DNA from: Siphonodentalium dalli
Taxonomy: Eukaryota; Mollusca; Scaphopoda; Gadilida; Siphonodentaliidae
NCBI GenBank assembly: GCA_032622095.1
Contig: CP136065.1
Span: 213,386,151-213,450,150, forward strand
Direction: 5' to 3'
DNA: 64,000 nucleotides
Shown: in pieces, positions 12,401-27,400 of the stretch
Numbering within the stretch: position 1 is the first letter of the stretch
Layout of the letters: each line of letters begins with the position of its first letter
Notes under the pieces: generated by a model
Told to the model about the DNA's origin: nothing
The model's database searches: none
The model's input: only the letters and a program-made list of their open reading frames with translations
Translations under genes and position numbers: made by a program

Positions 12401-15400
12401 CTACTGTCACATACATTATTAATCTCGAGCTGGAACATGCGCCTACTGTCACATACATTATTAATCTCGAGCTGGGACATGCACCTACTGTCACATACAT
12501 TATTAATCTCGAGCTGTGACATAATCATGCAATCTGGAGCTGGGACATGCACCTACTGTCACATACATTATTAATCTCGAGCTGGGACATGCACCTACTG
12601 TCACATACATTATTAATCTCGAGCTGGGACATGCACCTACTGTCACATACATTATTAATCTCGAGCTGTGACATGCACCTACTGTCACATACATTATTAA
12701 TCTCGAGCTGGGACATGCACCTACTGTCACATACATTATTAATCTGGAGCTGGGACATGCACCTACTGTCACATACAAAAATCATGCAATCTGGAGATGG
12801 AACATGCACCTACTGTCACATACATTATTAATCTCGAGCTGGGACACATTGCACCTACTGTCACATACATTATCAAACAACAGGCATTAACAAAGAAATA
12901 TATTGCCTGTGTTATTTTTTCAATATTTTAAATTTACCCATCAGAAAAATTCCCAGGCATTGAACTGGTGGAGTAGGATCTCTACCGGCGTGGTCCGAGT
13001 CAGGGACGCTGGAGAATAGGGGCATGCGAGGGCACTTGCCCCCCTTACACTGGCCCAGGGGAGTCCAGTGGGTACCCGAAAAGTGCCCTCCTGACTGGTT
13101 TGCCACCTTGCCCTTTGGTGCTTCCTGCATCCCTGGCCAGAGTAGAGATTCATGGCACGATTTAGAACAGTTAGGTACCAAATAGTAATTTCTCTATTTA
13201 GGTCACAATGTTTAGGAGATGTAAACAGAAAAAGAAAATCATGCAAGAAAACCAGATCATTCCGAAACGGAGCAAGAAGTATCGGTGGAAGTCCATATCC
13301 CAGCAGGCCTCATCAGCCATGTTCCGAAATGTCGAACAGGCAAAGGTCAAACGCTTCCAAAGTGGGGTCAAAGGTATCCTTAGTTTCCATCAGCAGTCTA
13401 AGTATGAGGAAGATGACGAAATACAAAATCCGGAAGAGGAGAAGAAGAAGAAGCCCTGGATGTTACCTCACTGGTGTATCTACCTTGCCTGGGTCTGTGA
13501 GTACCATTTCTTTTATCACTTTCCTTCTGACTTACAGTAATGCTCTAATTAATCGACTCCAGAATTATGGGTAATGCTCTAATTAATCGACAGCAGAATT
13601 ATGGGTAACTTTTCAGGATTTAGTCGGAAATATGGCTTGTTGCCATTCATCGGAAAGCTCTCACCGAGAGCTTTCCGATGAATGGCAACAAGCCATATTT
13701 CCGACTAAATCCTGAAAAGTTATCAATAATTCTGCTGTGTTTAAGGAGTCGATTAATTAGAGCATTACTGCAATAATGCCCTAATTAATCGACTCCTTTA
13801 ACCACAGCAGAATTATGGGTAACTTTTCAGGATTTAGTCGGAAATATGGCTTGTTGCCATTCATCGGAAAGCTCTCCCCGAGAGCTTTCCGATGAATGGC
13901 AACAAGCCATATTTCCGACTAAATCATGAAAAATTACCCATAATTCTGCTGTGGTTAAAGGAGTCGATTAATTAGGACATTACTGTAGCTTTGATCTTCA
14001 GTCTCAAGTCGGAGTTTAGTCATTTGCAGAATAAGGTCCCCAGAGATTGAATTTAGTGATGCTATCCCGCGGGTTAGCTTCACTAAATTCACCCACTGGA
14101 GACCTCATTCTGCTTAGGCCTCATCTTCTCTGCAAAGTTTCTTTATTATCAAATTTCTATAGAAACTTCTTCACAAAGATTCTATTTCTTTTTTAGTTTA
14201 GTTTCTCTATATCCTCGCCGAGAGCTTTCCGATGAATGGCAACAAGCCATATTTCTGACTAAATCCTGAAAAATTACCCATAATTCTGCTGTGGTTATGG
14301 TCTTATGGAGTCGATTATTTAGAGCATATTACTGTAGCTGTCACACATAGGTCTGTCAGATTATTCCAGGTCGTCGTACTCCTGGCAACGATGTTGTTCT
14401 TGACTAGATTAGTGTTATACCGCTTCTTATATATTTTGCTTGGGTGTCCTCTGGTTCTGCTATCCTTTGGTTTTTCCATTTTGTCAGCCGCACTTTATCT
14501 ATGTTATTTTGAAAAGCTGGGTTAATTATGTCATATCTTTATTTTCTATAATCTAAAGTTGGTATACCAAGATGTCATAGTATCTCTTAGTAAGGTTTAT
14601 CTTATATATTCTTCACCAGCTTTGCGGCTATTCTTTGTATGCTTTCTATAGCTATTTTGTCCTTGATTAAATGTGGGTTCCAAATTGGTGAGCCATATTC
14701 TAGCGTAGGTCTGACGTATGATTTCTATAGTATCTTAAACATGTTTTCGTCTACATATTGAAATGTTCTCCTAACTTATGCTTTGATTTGTTCACGATTG
14801 TTGAGACATGTGTATTGAATTTCATATTATTGTTGTCAATTATTATTATTTTGAGAAGAGATATGCCTTTAAGTTAGATGTTTTAACCCTTACAGTGCCA
14901 GGTCCGATTTTTGTATCAACCCATATACCCTGTGCCAATGCATTCTCTTATATATGCGAGTCGACCATAGGTCGCCTCGCATATATAAGAGAATGCATTG
15001 GCCTAATAATTTTTCATCATTTGTTATTATTTTTTACAATCTTTTACAATTTTAATAATTTTTTCTTATATTCTTTAACAGACTTATTTTGTAGGTTTAG
15101 TGCCAGGAAATGTTACGTTTTTCATGGGCATCAAAATTATTACTTATATGAATACTTGGTGATAATTTTGAGTTATAACATTCCCTTAATAATTTTTAAG
15201 GTTTTATCCAGTTTGTTTTTAAATTCGCTATAGCATGCTTAAGCATACCCAAACAAAATTCAACCCAAAAAAATCTAAAAAACAAAACAAAACAAAAAAA
15301 CGTTTTTTTATTTTTTTAGGGCCGATTTTACAGAACGTAAATTAGGGCCGATTAGATCGGCCCCTGGCACTGAAAGGGTTAACCCTTACTATATCATGAC

Positions 15401-18400
15401 AGACAGACGAAAAGATAGTACAAGTGGAGATGGATATCTATTGGTAAATGGGAAATGTTCAGATAATAAGTCCAACATATAACCTACAAACATATTATCT
15501 GAACATTTCCTAAGTGAACTACTCGTCAATGAGTAGACTATTTAGAAAGGAAAGTGTTAATGAGAATTTTCAACAATACACTGAAGACTCTTGATGTAAT
15601 TTCTGGTATAATATATATATCATGTCTAGCTGGTGTTACATGTCAGAAAATACGTTGGTGGACATATATGGTTTTATTGTTTGTTTTATTATTTTTCCAA
15701 CGTTTTTGTCTTTTCCTAACCCTTTGACTTAGAAATATGTATATGGATACAATAAACATTATATGCAAAATATTTTATGTACTGGTATATCATGAAATTT
15801 GTTTTCAGTGTACGGTGTTTAAAAATACGTTCAATAAGGATTCTTACAAGACAATGATTCGACTATATCATGCAGTTCTTAAAAAATTGTCTCAACATTG
15901 ATTTTATTTGTGTTTCTTTGCTTCTTCCAGTCTCGACAGTGACGATAATCACATCTGCATTTTTCACCATCCTGTACAGTATGGAATGGGGGAATTCGAA
16001 GTCCATCGAATGGCTGACGACCTTCCTGATGTCCTTCTTTCAGTCTGTCATCATCGTTCAGCCAATCAAGGTCGGTTTTATGCAGAAGCATTTCTCTTGT
16101 TATCTTATTTCAAGCCTTATGAAAATTTATTATTGATCATTTACATTGTTAGTTCATAAAACTAATGTAATTACTATGGTCACTTTAAATGGTATGTATC
16201 AGGGAAAACATCATAGTGATCAGGCTGAAATATCAATGAAAAAACAAATACCCACTATATTGTTAACCATTTCATGGCAGGAGCTGTGCTGGTGCACCAT
16301 TAAAGGTCCTGTGCCAGTGCATTCTCTTATATATGCTAGTCTCCCATAGGGAGTCACACATATATAAGATAATGCACTCGGCTTGCTTACAACGCCAAGG
16401 TAAATATTGTTAGGCCATATGAATTTTGGTATATGAGAGAAGAGTCACTTCTCTCTGGAACCAAAATAGGGAAAAGTGGCACATTTTAGGGAGAAGTTGT
16501 CTCCCAAGATGTCCTCTAGGCTGGTCCCTGTCACAAAACTACCAGAACATGAAAGGAAATAGTTTTGTCCAATGCACAACCTGTATGGACCCCCACAACC
16601 TGTATGGACCTCCACAACATGTATGAACCCCCACAACATGTATGGACATCCACAATCTGTATGGACCTCCACAACCTGTATGGACCACCACAACCTGTAT
16701 AGACCCCCACAACCTGTATGGACATCCACAACCTGTATAGACCCCCACAACCTGTATGGACATCCACAACCTGTATAGACCCCCCACAACCTGTATAGAC
16801 CCCCACAACCTGTATGGACATCCACAACCTGTATAGACCTCCACAGCCTGTATGGACCTCCACAACCTGTATAGACCCCCACAACCTGTATGGACCTCCA
16901 CAACCTGTATAGACCCCCACAACCTGTATGGACATCCACAACCTGTATGGACCTCCACAACCTGTATGGACCTCTAATCTAGCTGTAAATTTATTTCTAC
17001 AGGTGCTACTCATAGTATCATTCTTAGCATGTATCTTCAAGAAACCAGATATCGAACAAGAGGAGGAGTCACATGACTTGGGTACCGTTCTGGCCCCTGA
17101 TGAGGAGCTGGTGTGTGACAAACAAGATGTAGATATCAATGGTAAGATTTATTTATCTACACCTCTCTGCCACTCTATCCTGTATGTTCAGACATATGGT
17201 TTATAATGAAGACACGACAAAATCGACAGAAGTAGTGAAGCCTTCAGAAAGTACTTTTTTCTCAGAGAATCTGACCAGTATGGAGTAGCTAGCAAACCAA
17301 ATATAAGAGCTAATGCTATGTCTTTGGAACAATTTAAGGAGTTGGTGGACAAGCACTTTGCTAGTATCAAGTTTCAAACTGACTTCCATTAGCATGTTAG
17401 TTGTAGTTTTTTTACCCTGTGCCAATGCATTCTCTTATATATGCGAGTCGTATATATAAGAGAATGCATTGGCCTAACAATTTTTTACAATTTTAATAAT
17501 TATTTCTTGTATTATTTAACAATTTTATAATTTCACCCATACAGAGCCCCAGACAAACATGAGCAGACGCCACTCTTCCATATGCTTCTATATATGTGTG
17601 GGGCTCCCTGCAGGGTAATGGATGTTTTTTATTTTATGTCCTAAACATTGTAAGAAACATTTATTTAAAAAAAATGATAACAAATTGTTAGGCCAATGCA
17701 TTCTCTTATATATGCGAGGCGACCTATGGTCGACTCGCATTTATAAGAGAATGCATTGGCACATGGTATATGGGTTGATACAAAAATCGGACCTGGCACT
17801 CAAAGGGTTAAGGCCTGAAATTCTTGTCTATTCTTAAGGCCTGACATTCATACATGTAATGAATGGGAACTATATAAGGTTTGTGAGACTCTTTTTGTGA
17901 GATTTATGATATGATAATGTAATATGAACAGTTTAAATCCAGATTCAATAGGATTCAACAACAATTAACTTCAAACTTCTGTTGCAATATTCTAGAGCAA
18001 CCATATCTTATGATATTTTCACAGGAATGTCATTGTTCTTCTAATAGCATATTATCCCTCTTATTTAGCAGTAAGCAATTTATCATCCGCAACTCAACCC
18101 ATGAATCTCTGATGTCCCACTTTTCATGGGGGTATAGTCCATTGACTGTCAATTTGTTTGTCTGTACATCAGTCCATCTATACATCCAGCCATGGGTTAT
18201 CGGATCTGAATTAAATTTGGTATGGATGTTCGGCATTGTGAGTACGTTCAAGATAGGCCCTGATAATGTTGTTCGTGTTTCCGTTCCAGTATGTTTGTAT
18301 AGGCCAAAAAAGAACCAGGAAATGTATATATATATACAGACATGAAATTCTTTATTCTCTCGGCAGCTATTAAGATCCAGAGAGCTCTGAATCAGACGAC

Positions 18401-21400
18401 AATCACGGCACCTGATCCCGTCGCTCTTGAGGAACAAAGAGAACTGAGGCTAAAGGAAATAATGATGGAAACAGTTCTCAAAGAGATCTTGATTTACGTC
18501 TTCTTTGTTCTCATTCTGTTCTTCCTGTCCTATCAGCAGCGTGATTCTAACTCATTTGTCATGACCCAAAATCTAAAACAAGTGCTCGTTGGAAATTTCA
18601 AAAAGGTAAGATAAAATATAGCGTTTAAGCCATCCAAAATTAATTAATTGTTTCCCAGGCAATTTTTTTGGATAATCAGTGAGGAAGGGAGGCCTTTATT
18701 TTATACATTGTTTTGAAAAAAAACTTCTCTGTTTCCGATAACATTAGGAAAAATTTCCAGACAGGCAGGCAGGGATTTGTTTTATTTTGTTTTTTTTATT
18801 TGTTTTTTTAAAAACCTTTCAGCCGTTAGCGATATAATAGTGTAGTCACAGTCCCATGGAATATGGTAGATCCATGTCTTGAAAATGAGCCAAGCATTGG
18901 ATAAAAACATGTTGTCCCTTGAATTCATTCACTCTGCAGTAAGATCTCTACCAACCCTGAGCTTACCGGTAATATTAACCAACTTATTTTTGCTTTTGGG
19001 ATTTGGGAAAAACGAGAAATAGTCACATTGACAGTCGTAACAGGTAACTATAGAATAGCCTTCTGGAGAAAATTGATAACAAAAATTGAGGCAGGTAAGA
19101 AAATCTCAGCAAGGTATCAGAAACAAACAGGCTTTTTTTATGACCTAAGCATTGGCTGGTAACAACTAGTCAGAACATTTAGAGGGAACTTTGTTATGAT
19201 ACACTCATTTAATCTCCTATAAAAATTACATTGTACTACCAGTATATATTTACACACGAAGTGTTGTCATCACTAAATCCAGCATTCTGATTGGTCGACG
19301 CCCAGTGGCTAGTTGCAGTTATTTCTCGGTGAATGCGCAACGCCTCATAACACCAAGCTAATAACACCATCGATACGTCGTTAGGTTTGGAAAGACGAAC
19401 GCGTAATGCTTTGGGCGCATTTTGACTCGCGCAGGATTGACTTAATACATCATCGGGTTTCAACATGAAGAGAAATTGTTCCTATTAACTTTTGCCATGG
19501 GTGCTATTGGGTATTTTGGGCTGATCTTGTCACGATACACTTTTCGATTTAAATATATTTACAAAAGTGGCTTTTTCGCTAAATGTATATAAATATAAGG
19601 ATTAACTGTAATGTGGACTATTTTTATGGAGATGTAACAGTGAGGTAAGTGGACATAACTTGTATGTAAAACCCTTCGGGTTTTACACAAGTTATGCCCA
19701 CTTACCTCACCGTTACATCTCCATAAAAACAGTTCCACATGACAGTTAATCCTTATATTACACAGTGATTACATATAATGTTATAATGCTCCTAGCCTGA
19801 CGATTCAGAGTTGTTATTGTTGTCTATAAATTGATACTTCTAAATTATAATATGTGATCATAAATTTCCTCCAATGCCATCAATTGTTCTGGAGTTACAA
19901 TTAGTACACCAGACTATGAGGATTAATCCAATCATTATCTTCAATGGAGTCATCTACTTCATATTCTATGTCAATATGCATATGTGACCGGCCTATATCA
20001 AATCCAGTCGTAAGTCGGGATTTTTTTACCCTGTGCCAATGCATTCTCTTATATATGCGAGTCGACCATAGGTCGCCTCGCATATATAAGAGAATGCATT
20101 GGCATAACAATTTTTTATCATTTTTTTTAAATAAATGTTTCTTACAATTTTTAGGACATAAAATAAAAAACATCCATTACCCTGCAGAGAGCCCCACACA
20201 TATATAGAAGCATATAGAAGAGTGTCGTCTGCTCATGTTTGTCTGGGGCTCTGTAAGGGTGAAATTATTAAATTGTTAAAGAATACAAGAAAAAATTATT
20301 AAAATTGTAAAAAATTGTTAGGCCAATGCATTCTCTTATATATGCGAGGCGACCTATGGTCGACTCGCATATATAAGAGAATGCATTGGCACAGGGTAAA
20401 AAAATCCCGACTTACGACTGGATTTGATATGGCGGGTCACATATCTGTATTTTTCAATCAATGTTCAATACGTATGGACATGTTGGTAAAACAACACCAT
20501 AAAAATATCAAAAATCGAAATAAAAAATCCAATGCTAGCCATTTATTTCAATGCGGTGGTGCAAACTCCATGCAGGGTTTACCTCCCTTAATGACTCGGT
20601 AAGACCGCTGCTATCGGCAACATTTTACCCACATTTGGTGGACTTCCGCGATATTAAAATATATACTAAGCGAGCAGAGCAAAACGCTGCCCTTATTAAG
20701 CACACTAAATATCGAGAGAAAAAAATTGTGTGGTTTCATACCTTATGTTTGGAAAAGTCCCACTAGAACCAAAGAACTATATTTCGAAAAGGTGTGATTT
20801 GGTTCTCCGATTATTTTATCAACAAAATAGTCTAAATGCACATGGACAACACTGTCCCGACAACATGCTTGGAAAGTCAGACACAAGAGTTCTATAGCTA
20901 ATTTGCTCCAATTTTGAGGAGTTGCTTCAGAAAGTCGTCAACAAAACTACCGCTCTGATCCTCCATTCTGTCATTAAGATTTTAGTGCGGGAATTATTCT
21001 CAAAGCACATAGGAAATTTTACTTTGGGACGATCGGTTTTTGCCATTTTGTTTGGAAAACCCCACGCTAAATATAGAAACGGCAGACTAGTACCCAGAAA
21101 GGAAGTATGACTGGTGCGCTCTGGAAGAGATTGGCGGTGGTGCCTGAGAAACATATATTTAATTTTGGCCTAAAAGTATCTCGTGACAGATATCAATATT
21201 ATCACTGTGGCCATTTATATTATGTTTGCAGAAATGTTCAGGCAAATCAGTCTGTGGTTAATGACCATGCAGATCCATATACATTATAAGGATGTAGTTA
21301 TAGCTTTCTCTTGCAGATGCTGGTTTAGCATATACTGTTCTAATTCAGCGTCACATGCAATACATCTGCTCTGCAGTTTCTGACTTTTAAAATAACTGAA

Positions 21401-24400
21401 TCTGACATAATTACCCAAAATTTGTACATTCTTGAACAAGCCTTGAAATAGTGTGTCTGTCATTTGCAGAATGAGGTCCCCAGAGGGTGAATTTAGTGAT
21501 GCTACCCCGCATAGCGGGCTAGCATCACCAAATTCACCCTCTGGGGACCTCATTCTGCTTACACCTCAGCGGAATGAGGTTCCCAGAGGATTAATTTGGT
21601 GATGCTAGCCCGCTATGCGGGGTAGCATCACTAAATTCACCCCCTGGGGACCTCATTCTGCAAATGACAGACACCCTATTTCAAGGCTTGATTGTAAAAC
21701 GAAAAAAATAGCCTCAAGTAAATCCGTCATGATATATTTGATGATATTTGCAAAAACTCTGTGCCATAGGTCACCTCACATACATGTATATAAGAGAATG
21801 CATTGGCCAAACAATTTTATATTTATTTTTTATAATTGTTAATGAATGTAAGAAAAAATGATAAAAAATGACAAAATCGTTAAAGAATATAAGAAAAAAA
21901 TATAAAGATTGTTATAGAATGTAAGAAAATATATAAAAAAATATAAATTTTTTAAAGAATGTAAGAAAAAAATTATAAAAATGATAAAATTTGTTTGGTC
22001 AATGCATTTTCTTATATATAAGCTCCAGTCATGAGAGTGTTAACTTTAGCAACCTTGTAATTAATGTTTTGCAGATCTCATCACCAGCAGATTACTATGC
22101 CTGGTTAGAAGGACAGTTCCTTCCTAACTTCTATGCCACCAAGTATCCAAATGGAGATAACATAACAGTCTGGTGGGACAAACGGTGCATCAGCGATCTC
22201 GTCCATAGGAGAGTTGGCATTGCGAGGCTCAGGCAAATGAGAGTCAAAGATGGTGAGATATACTAACCATTTTACTCATTCAATTACACGGTGGGAATCG
22301 CGTGGTTTCGAGTTGATGAGTATCACGCATTCAAATTGGTTTAGGCGATCTAAAACGCGACCAGACGCGAGGAAAAAAGGTAATAAACTAAGATACGACA
22401 TATTCCATATTATTTTGGCAGCTACGAGAAGATGCTATACTCTTTTTCAAACAAGCTGATACTTCATTTATGTCCAAATTCCTATTTGTTTGCTCTAACA
22501 TTCTGACCAAAATTGTCAGTTGACAGATTCTCCAAGGTGTATGGACTGGTGTATACCACGCACCTCCGACTGGCAACTTTGGTCAGAATGTTATAGAAAA
22601 TCACTAAGTATTTCCGAACAAATAAGATGTTAACTTGTTTCAAAAATAAACTACCATATGCTCGTAACAGTCAAACTGCTATGTTTTGTGTCAGTTCCTC
22701 ATTTATAATGTTTTTGTGCGTTTGCACATTTTGAATGTGTGGTACTCACCAACCTCGAAACCACATGATTCCCCACCGTGATTAGATGTATTTAATTATG
22801 CTCCATACATTCCCACCATTCCCACCAACAAAACTCCTGTGAAACTTGAGTTGAAGACATGCTTGCATTATTACTCAAAACATTCACACTTCGAGACGCA
22901 TCTGATATTACAAATATTTCACTTAAGTGTGCTTTCAAATTTAAATTTTTCCTGATATCGAAAATAGGTCGATACCTGAACTACCTTTCTGCGAGGAACA
23001 TTTGAGAGCAACGATATCTCTAGGTTTTCTTCCTATGGTCCTAGGATCAATATTTACACAACTGCTAATTAACAGTTTGAACCAGCTCAAACGGCCTCAT
23101 CTGCTATGGGAGACATGGACTCAGATTTAAGTTACAAGATGGTGAAGATGGTCATGTGCACCTATTGGTCAGGAACTTAATTTCTGCCACATACTCATAT
23201 ATATGTATAATAGGGATTTTTATTGAGGCAACAACTGGGGCCGAAAATGGTTCCCATTTCCAATGGGAAATAGTGAGGTTTTTTTTCCAAATTTATTACC
23301 TTAAAATTCCCAAAAATCCTCTTGGTTCATGAACAAAATATGAGGTAAAGATATTTTTAAAGTTATATAAGAATAAATAATCTATTATGCAAAAAATGCT
23401 TTAAAAATTGTGATTACACTGATTTGTGTAATGATTATTATTGGTCCTATACAGTAATGCCCTAAATAATCGACTCCTTAACCACAGCAGAATTATGGGT
23501 AATTTTTCAGGATTTAGTCAGAAATATGGCTTGTTGTCATTCATCGGAAAGCTCTCAGTTAGAGCTTTCCGATGAATGGCAACAAGCCATATTTCAGATT
23601 AAATCCTTAAAAATATCCCATAATTCTGCTGCGGTTAAGGAGTCGATTATTTAGGATATTAATATATTCTCGTCACTCATAGAAATTCACAATTATGAAC
23701 CTCTATGGTGCAAATTTTGAAAATAATTCCATGGATAATCTGGCTTGGAATCAAGTATTGAAACAGTGTTGTTTTCAGAATGAGGTCCCCAGAGGGTGAA
23801 TTTAGTGAAGCTATCATGCACAGCAAACAAGCATCGATAAATACACCCTCTGTGGACCTCATTCTGTTTAGGCCCCAACTGCTATTGGAGACCTTGGATC
23901 AGATTGAACTTTCCCAAAAATTGGTGATGTTGACCCATTAGTCACCTCGATTATGTATTTTATCTTCTGCAAATTAGGGGATATACATGTAGAAACTGAA
24001 AAGAAGGGGAAAAATAACTAAAAAATGTCAATCTAAGACTATTGATACTTCCCAGAAGATGATGCAGAATGAGGTCCCCAGAGGGTGAATTTTGTGATAC
24101 TAGCCCACTGTGAAGGATAGCATCACTAAATTCACCCTCTGGGGACCTCTCATTCTGCATCAGACACACTATTTCAAGACTTGCCTAGATCGAATCAAAG
24201 AGTTGATGGAGATTTTTATGAATATTTCAGACACCTGTAATGTAGTGAAGTCACTCGACCCGCTCATTAACCACTGTCGTGATGAATACAGCTGGCTCGA
24301 TGACGATACAAAGCCGTACTACCCTAAATGGAATCCAGTTGAGAAAGAGAACAGAACAATAATGAACAAGCTCAGGAACGACCCGTTTATATACCAGAGT

Positions 24401-27400
24401 TCAATCAGACTAAAGAATGCTCCATATGTCGCAGAGATATCGTCATATAAGGGTGGTGGTTATGTGCTGAATTTAGAGAGAAGCTTGAACCGAACTAAGC
24501 GAGCCATATCACGTTCTAAGGACAATCTCTGGCTGGACTCAAACACAAGGGCTGTGTTCCTCGAGTTTGCTGTCTTCAACCCTTACCTGAATCTGTTTGG
24601 ATCAGCACAGATGATCGTGGAATTCATGTCTACTGGAGGAGCCGTAACCAGAGCTGAGTTCAAGGTAAGGCCTTATTATTTGTCTCTTAACCCTTTACCC
24701 AACAGAACGGCCCTGTGCCAATGCATTCTCTTATATTTGCGAGTCGACCATAGGTCGCCTCGCATATATAAGAGAATGCATTGGCTTAACACATTTAAAA
24801 TTGTTAAAGAATGTAAGGAAAAATGGTAAAAAGTGTTAAAAATGCATTCTACCTATGGTCGACTCGCATATATAAGAGAATGCATTGGCACAGGGCATAA
24901 CTGTAACTATCACAATGTGGTCAAGGAGCCGGTTCCAATGATATCCATATTTGTATGATTCTATTGAGGCAGACCGAAGATATTATAGGCTGTTGAAGCT
25001 TTATTTGGCCGGTTTTGGCCGGTTTGTTGGGTAAAGGGTTAAAAACACTTAATCAAAAGTCCCAATTGAAATCATTTTGTGTCCACTTCAAATGCAATTT
25101 AGTTGAATTTCTGCAGTAAATAATTTCAGTCTGACTGAAATTCTACAATGAATTTATACCAAATTTCACTGAAATGACCAAACAACACCAAAATGTATTG
25201 ATTTCACTGAAATTTACCAAAATTTCACTGATATTTCACTTTCATTTTCTCTTTGGGTGTCTGGTTTGATAGTCCAGGATCATAGAAAGATGGGTGAAAA
25301 TTTATATTTTTTACGTAGTGTATAAGTGTAAATTAGTGTATAGTGAATAACTTTAATATAAGCCCTCAGTCATTTTGTTTTTATTTAGGAGTTAACGTCT
25401 CTATATTATTTTTACAGGTGTTCCGGCTATTCAGCTATGTCTCTATGTTTACAGGTGTTCCAGCTATTCAGCTATGTCTCTATATTATGTTTACAGGTGT
25501 TCCAGCTATTCAGCTATGTTTCTATGTTTACAGGTGTTCCGGCTATTCAGCTACGTCTCTATATTATTTTTACAGGTGTTCCGGCTATTCAGCTATGTCT
25601 CTATATTATTTTTACAGGTGTTCCGGCTATTCAGCTACATTGGTGGTATTGGAATTATTGTCCTGCTGGTTGAGATAATCTATGCAATATTCGCCATCTA
25701 CTTCTTTGTTCGATGCTGTAAGAAGCTGAAGCAGAATCGCCTCAAGTATTTTGGCCAGTTCTGGAATCTTCTGGAATTCATCATGTTGTGTTTCTGTATT
25801 GCATGCATTGTCATGTATATATTTAAACACATACTCGCTGAGGTTACCATGACAGCGCTTAAAGAGAGTGGCGCAGGTTAGTATCCATACCTGGTCAATT
25901 GGTCCTCCTATTTTGCTATGATGCTTGCACAGGCGCCTGCGGAAAATTACTAAAATACCAATATACAGTAATGCTCTAAGTAATAGACTTCTTAACCACA
26001 GCAGAATTATGGGTACCTTTTCAGGATTTAGTCGGACTTTCTCGGGGAGAGCTTTCCGATGAATGGCAACAAGCCATATTTCCGACTAAATCCTGAAAAG
26101 TTACCCATAATTCTGCTGTGGTTAAGAAGTCGATTACTTAGAGCATTACTGTAGACTATACCAGTGTGTTGGTACAGAAAAATTAAGAATTGAAGTGTGT
26201 CTTCAATACTCTATTAGATGCCTATTCATATTGAATTTTTGAATTGAAGTCGCTCAAAATTTACTGCATTTCGCAGACATGTCTTGTTTCTGGAATTCGT
26301 TTGATGAATAAAGTTGAAAATATGGAGCACAAACACACCGGGTGAAATAAAAGAGGTATTGGTGGCTTCGGAATGACTTGTAGAATATATATGAGCATCT
26401 ATAGGCTATGACATCGCGTTTAAATATACGTTCGCGCCAATTTATTGCTCGAAAATATTTATTTTATAACGAGGTCAAAAGGCGCTCAGCGGACACCCAG
26501 ATTGTCGATCCGATTTGTTCGGTAGAATTCGGTACTTTCCGATATCATATCTCGACTTCCCTTTGTTCGATTTCGCCAAGTTATATGTCAAATGAAAAGG
26601 AATTTTATTGCCAATAAGACACACTGGGGGCTATATTGGTTGCAATTATCGATTTCTAGAATTTGTAGGGTTTTGATAGTTGGGTGTGGTTTTAGCCAAA
26701 ATCGATGATTGGAACCTTGACACTGGTATAGTCTATATTGGTATTTTAGTAATTTTCCCCAGGCGCCTGTGGATGCTTGTAGGGCAAACTGATACTGTTA
26801 AAAATAAGTACCATTAGTTTGCCTAAGGTTGTCATTTTGGCAGTGTTTTGCTAATCTGAATGAATCGAGGGAAATCCACCAGGTGTATAAAACATTCAAA
26901 AACATATGTTATAAAATATTTTTAAATTGGATGTGAGACAAACCGACCATAATGAAGATGGCTATTTCTGTCATTTTGCAAGCATCAGCACAGCCGTTGT
27001 TTAAATATTTTAAAGTATATTGGTTCTCGAATGTTTCATACAGCCTTTGATTCGTCCAGATTAGAAAAACATTCACCGTGATAATGACAACTTTAGAAAA
27101 AATAACTTGTACTTTTTCTTAACAGTATCAGTTTGCCATAATAATAATAATAATAATAATTATAATAAAATTAATGCAGTTTTGAGCCACGAATCCACCG
27201 GGGTGCTCTTGGGCTTCACATGGACCATTATATATATATATACACGCATTAAATAAATTGAGACACCATGGTTTCATTAAATCAGCATAACATAGCAGCA
27301 CGAGATATCCCATCGCTTTAGCTCAATTTGCCTTCCTACAATATCCATAAACAAGATAATATATTATATACCCACGATTTTAATTATAGAATGACCAACT

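Noticed and set aside
9933-12831. Many open frames of 60-157 codons on both strands (SWDMHLLSHT and MYVTVGACPSSRLI repeats)
   Set aside because: They are translations of the 42-bp minisatellite, open in several frames because 42 is divisible by three.
16445-17139. 171- and 202-codon - strand frames
   Set aside because: Translation of the 19-bp minisatellite opposite polycystin exon 6.
20922-21154. Overlapping open frames on both strands in intron 7
   Set aside because: No recognisable domain and no splice context; treated as chance or decayed repeat.
24110-24230. Upstream extension of exon 9 open frame
   Set aside because: The extension is family B MITE sequence; the acceptor at 24230 joins in phase with exon 8.
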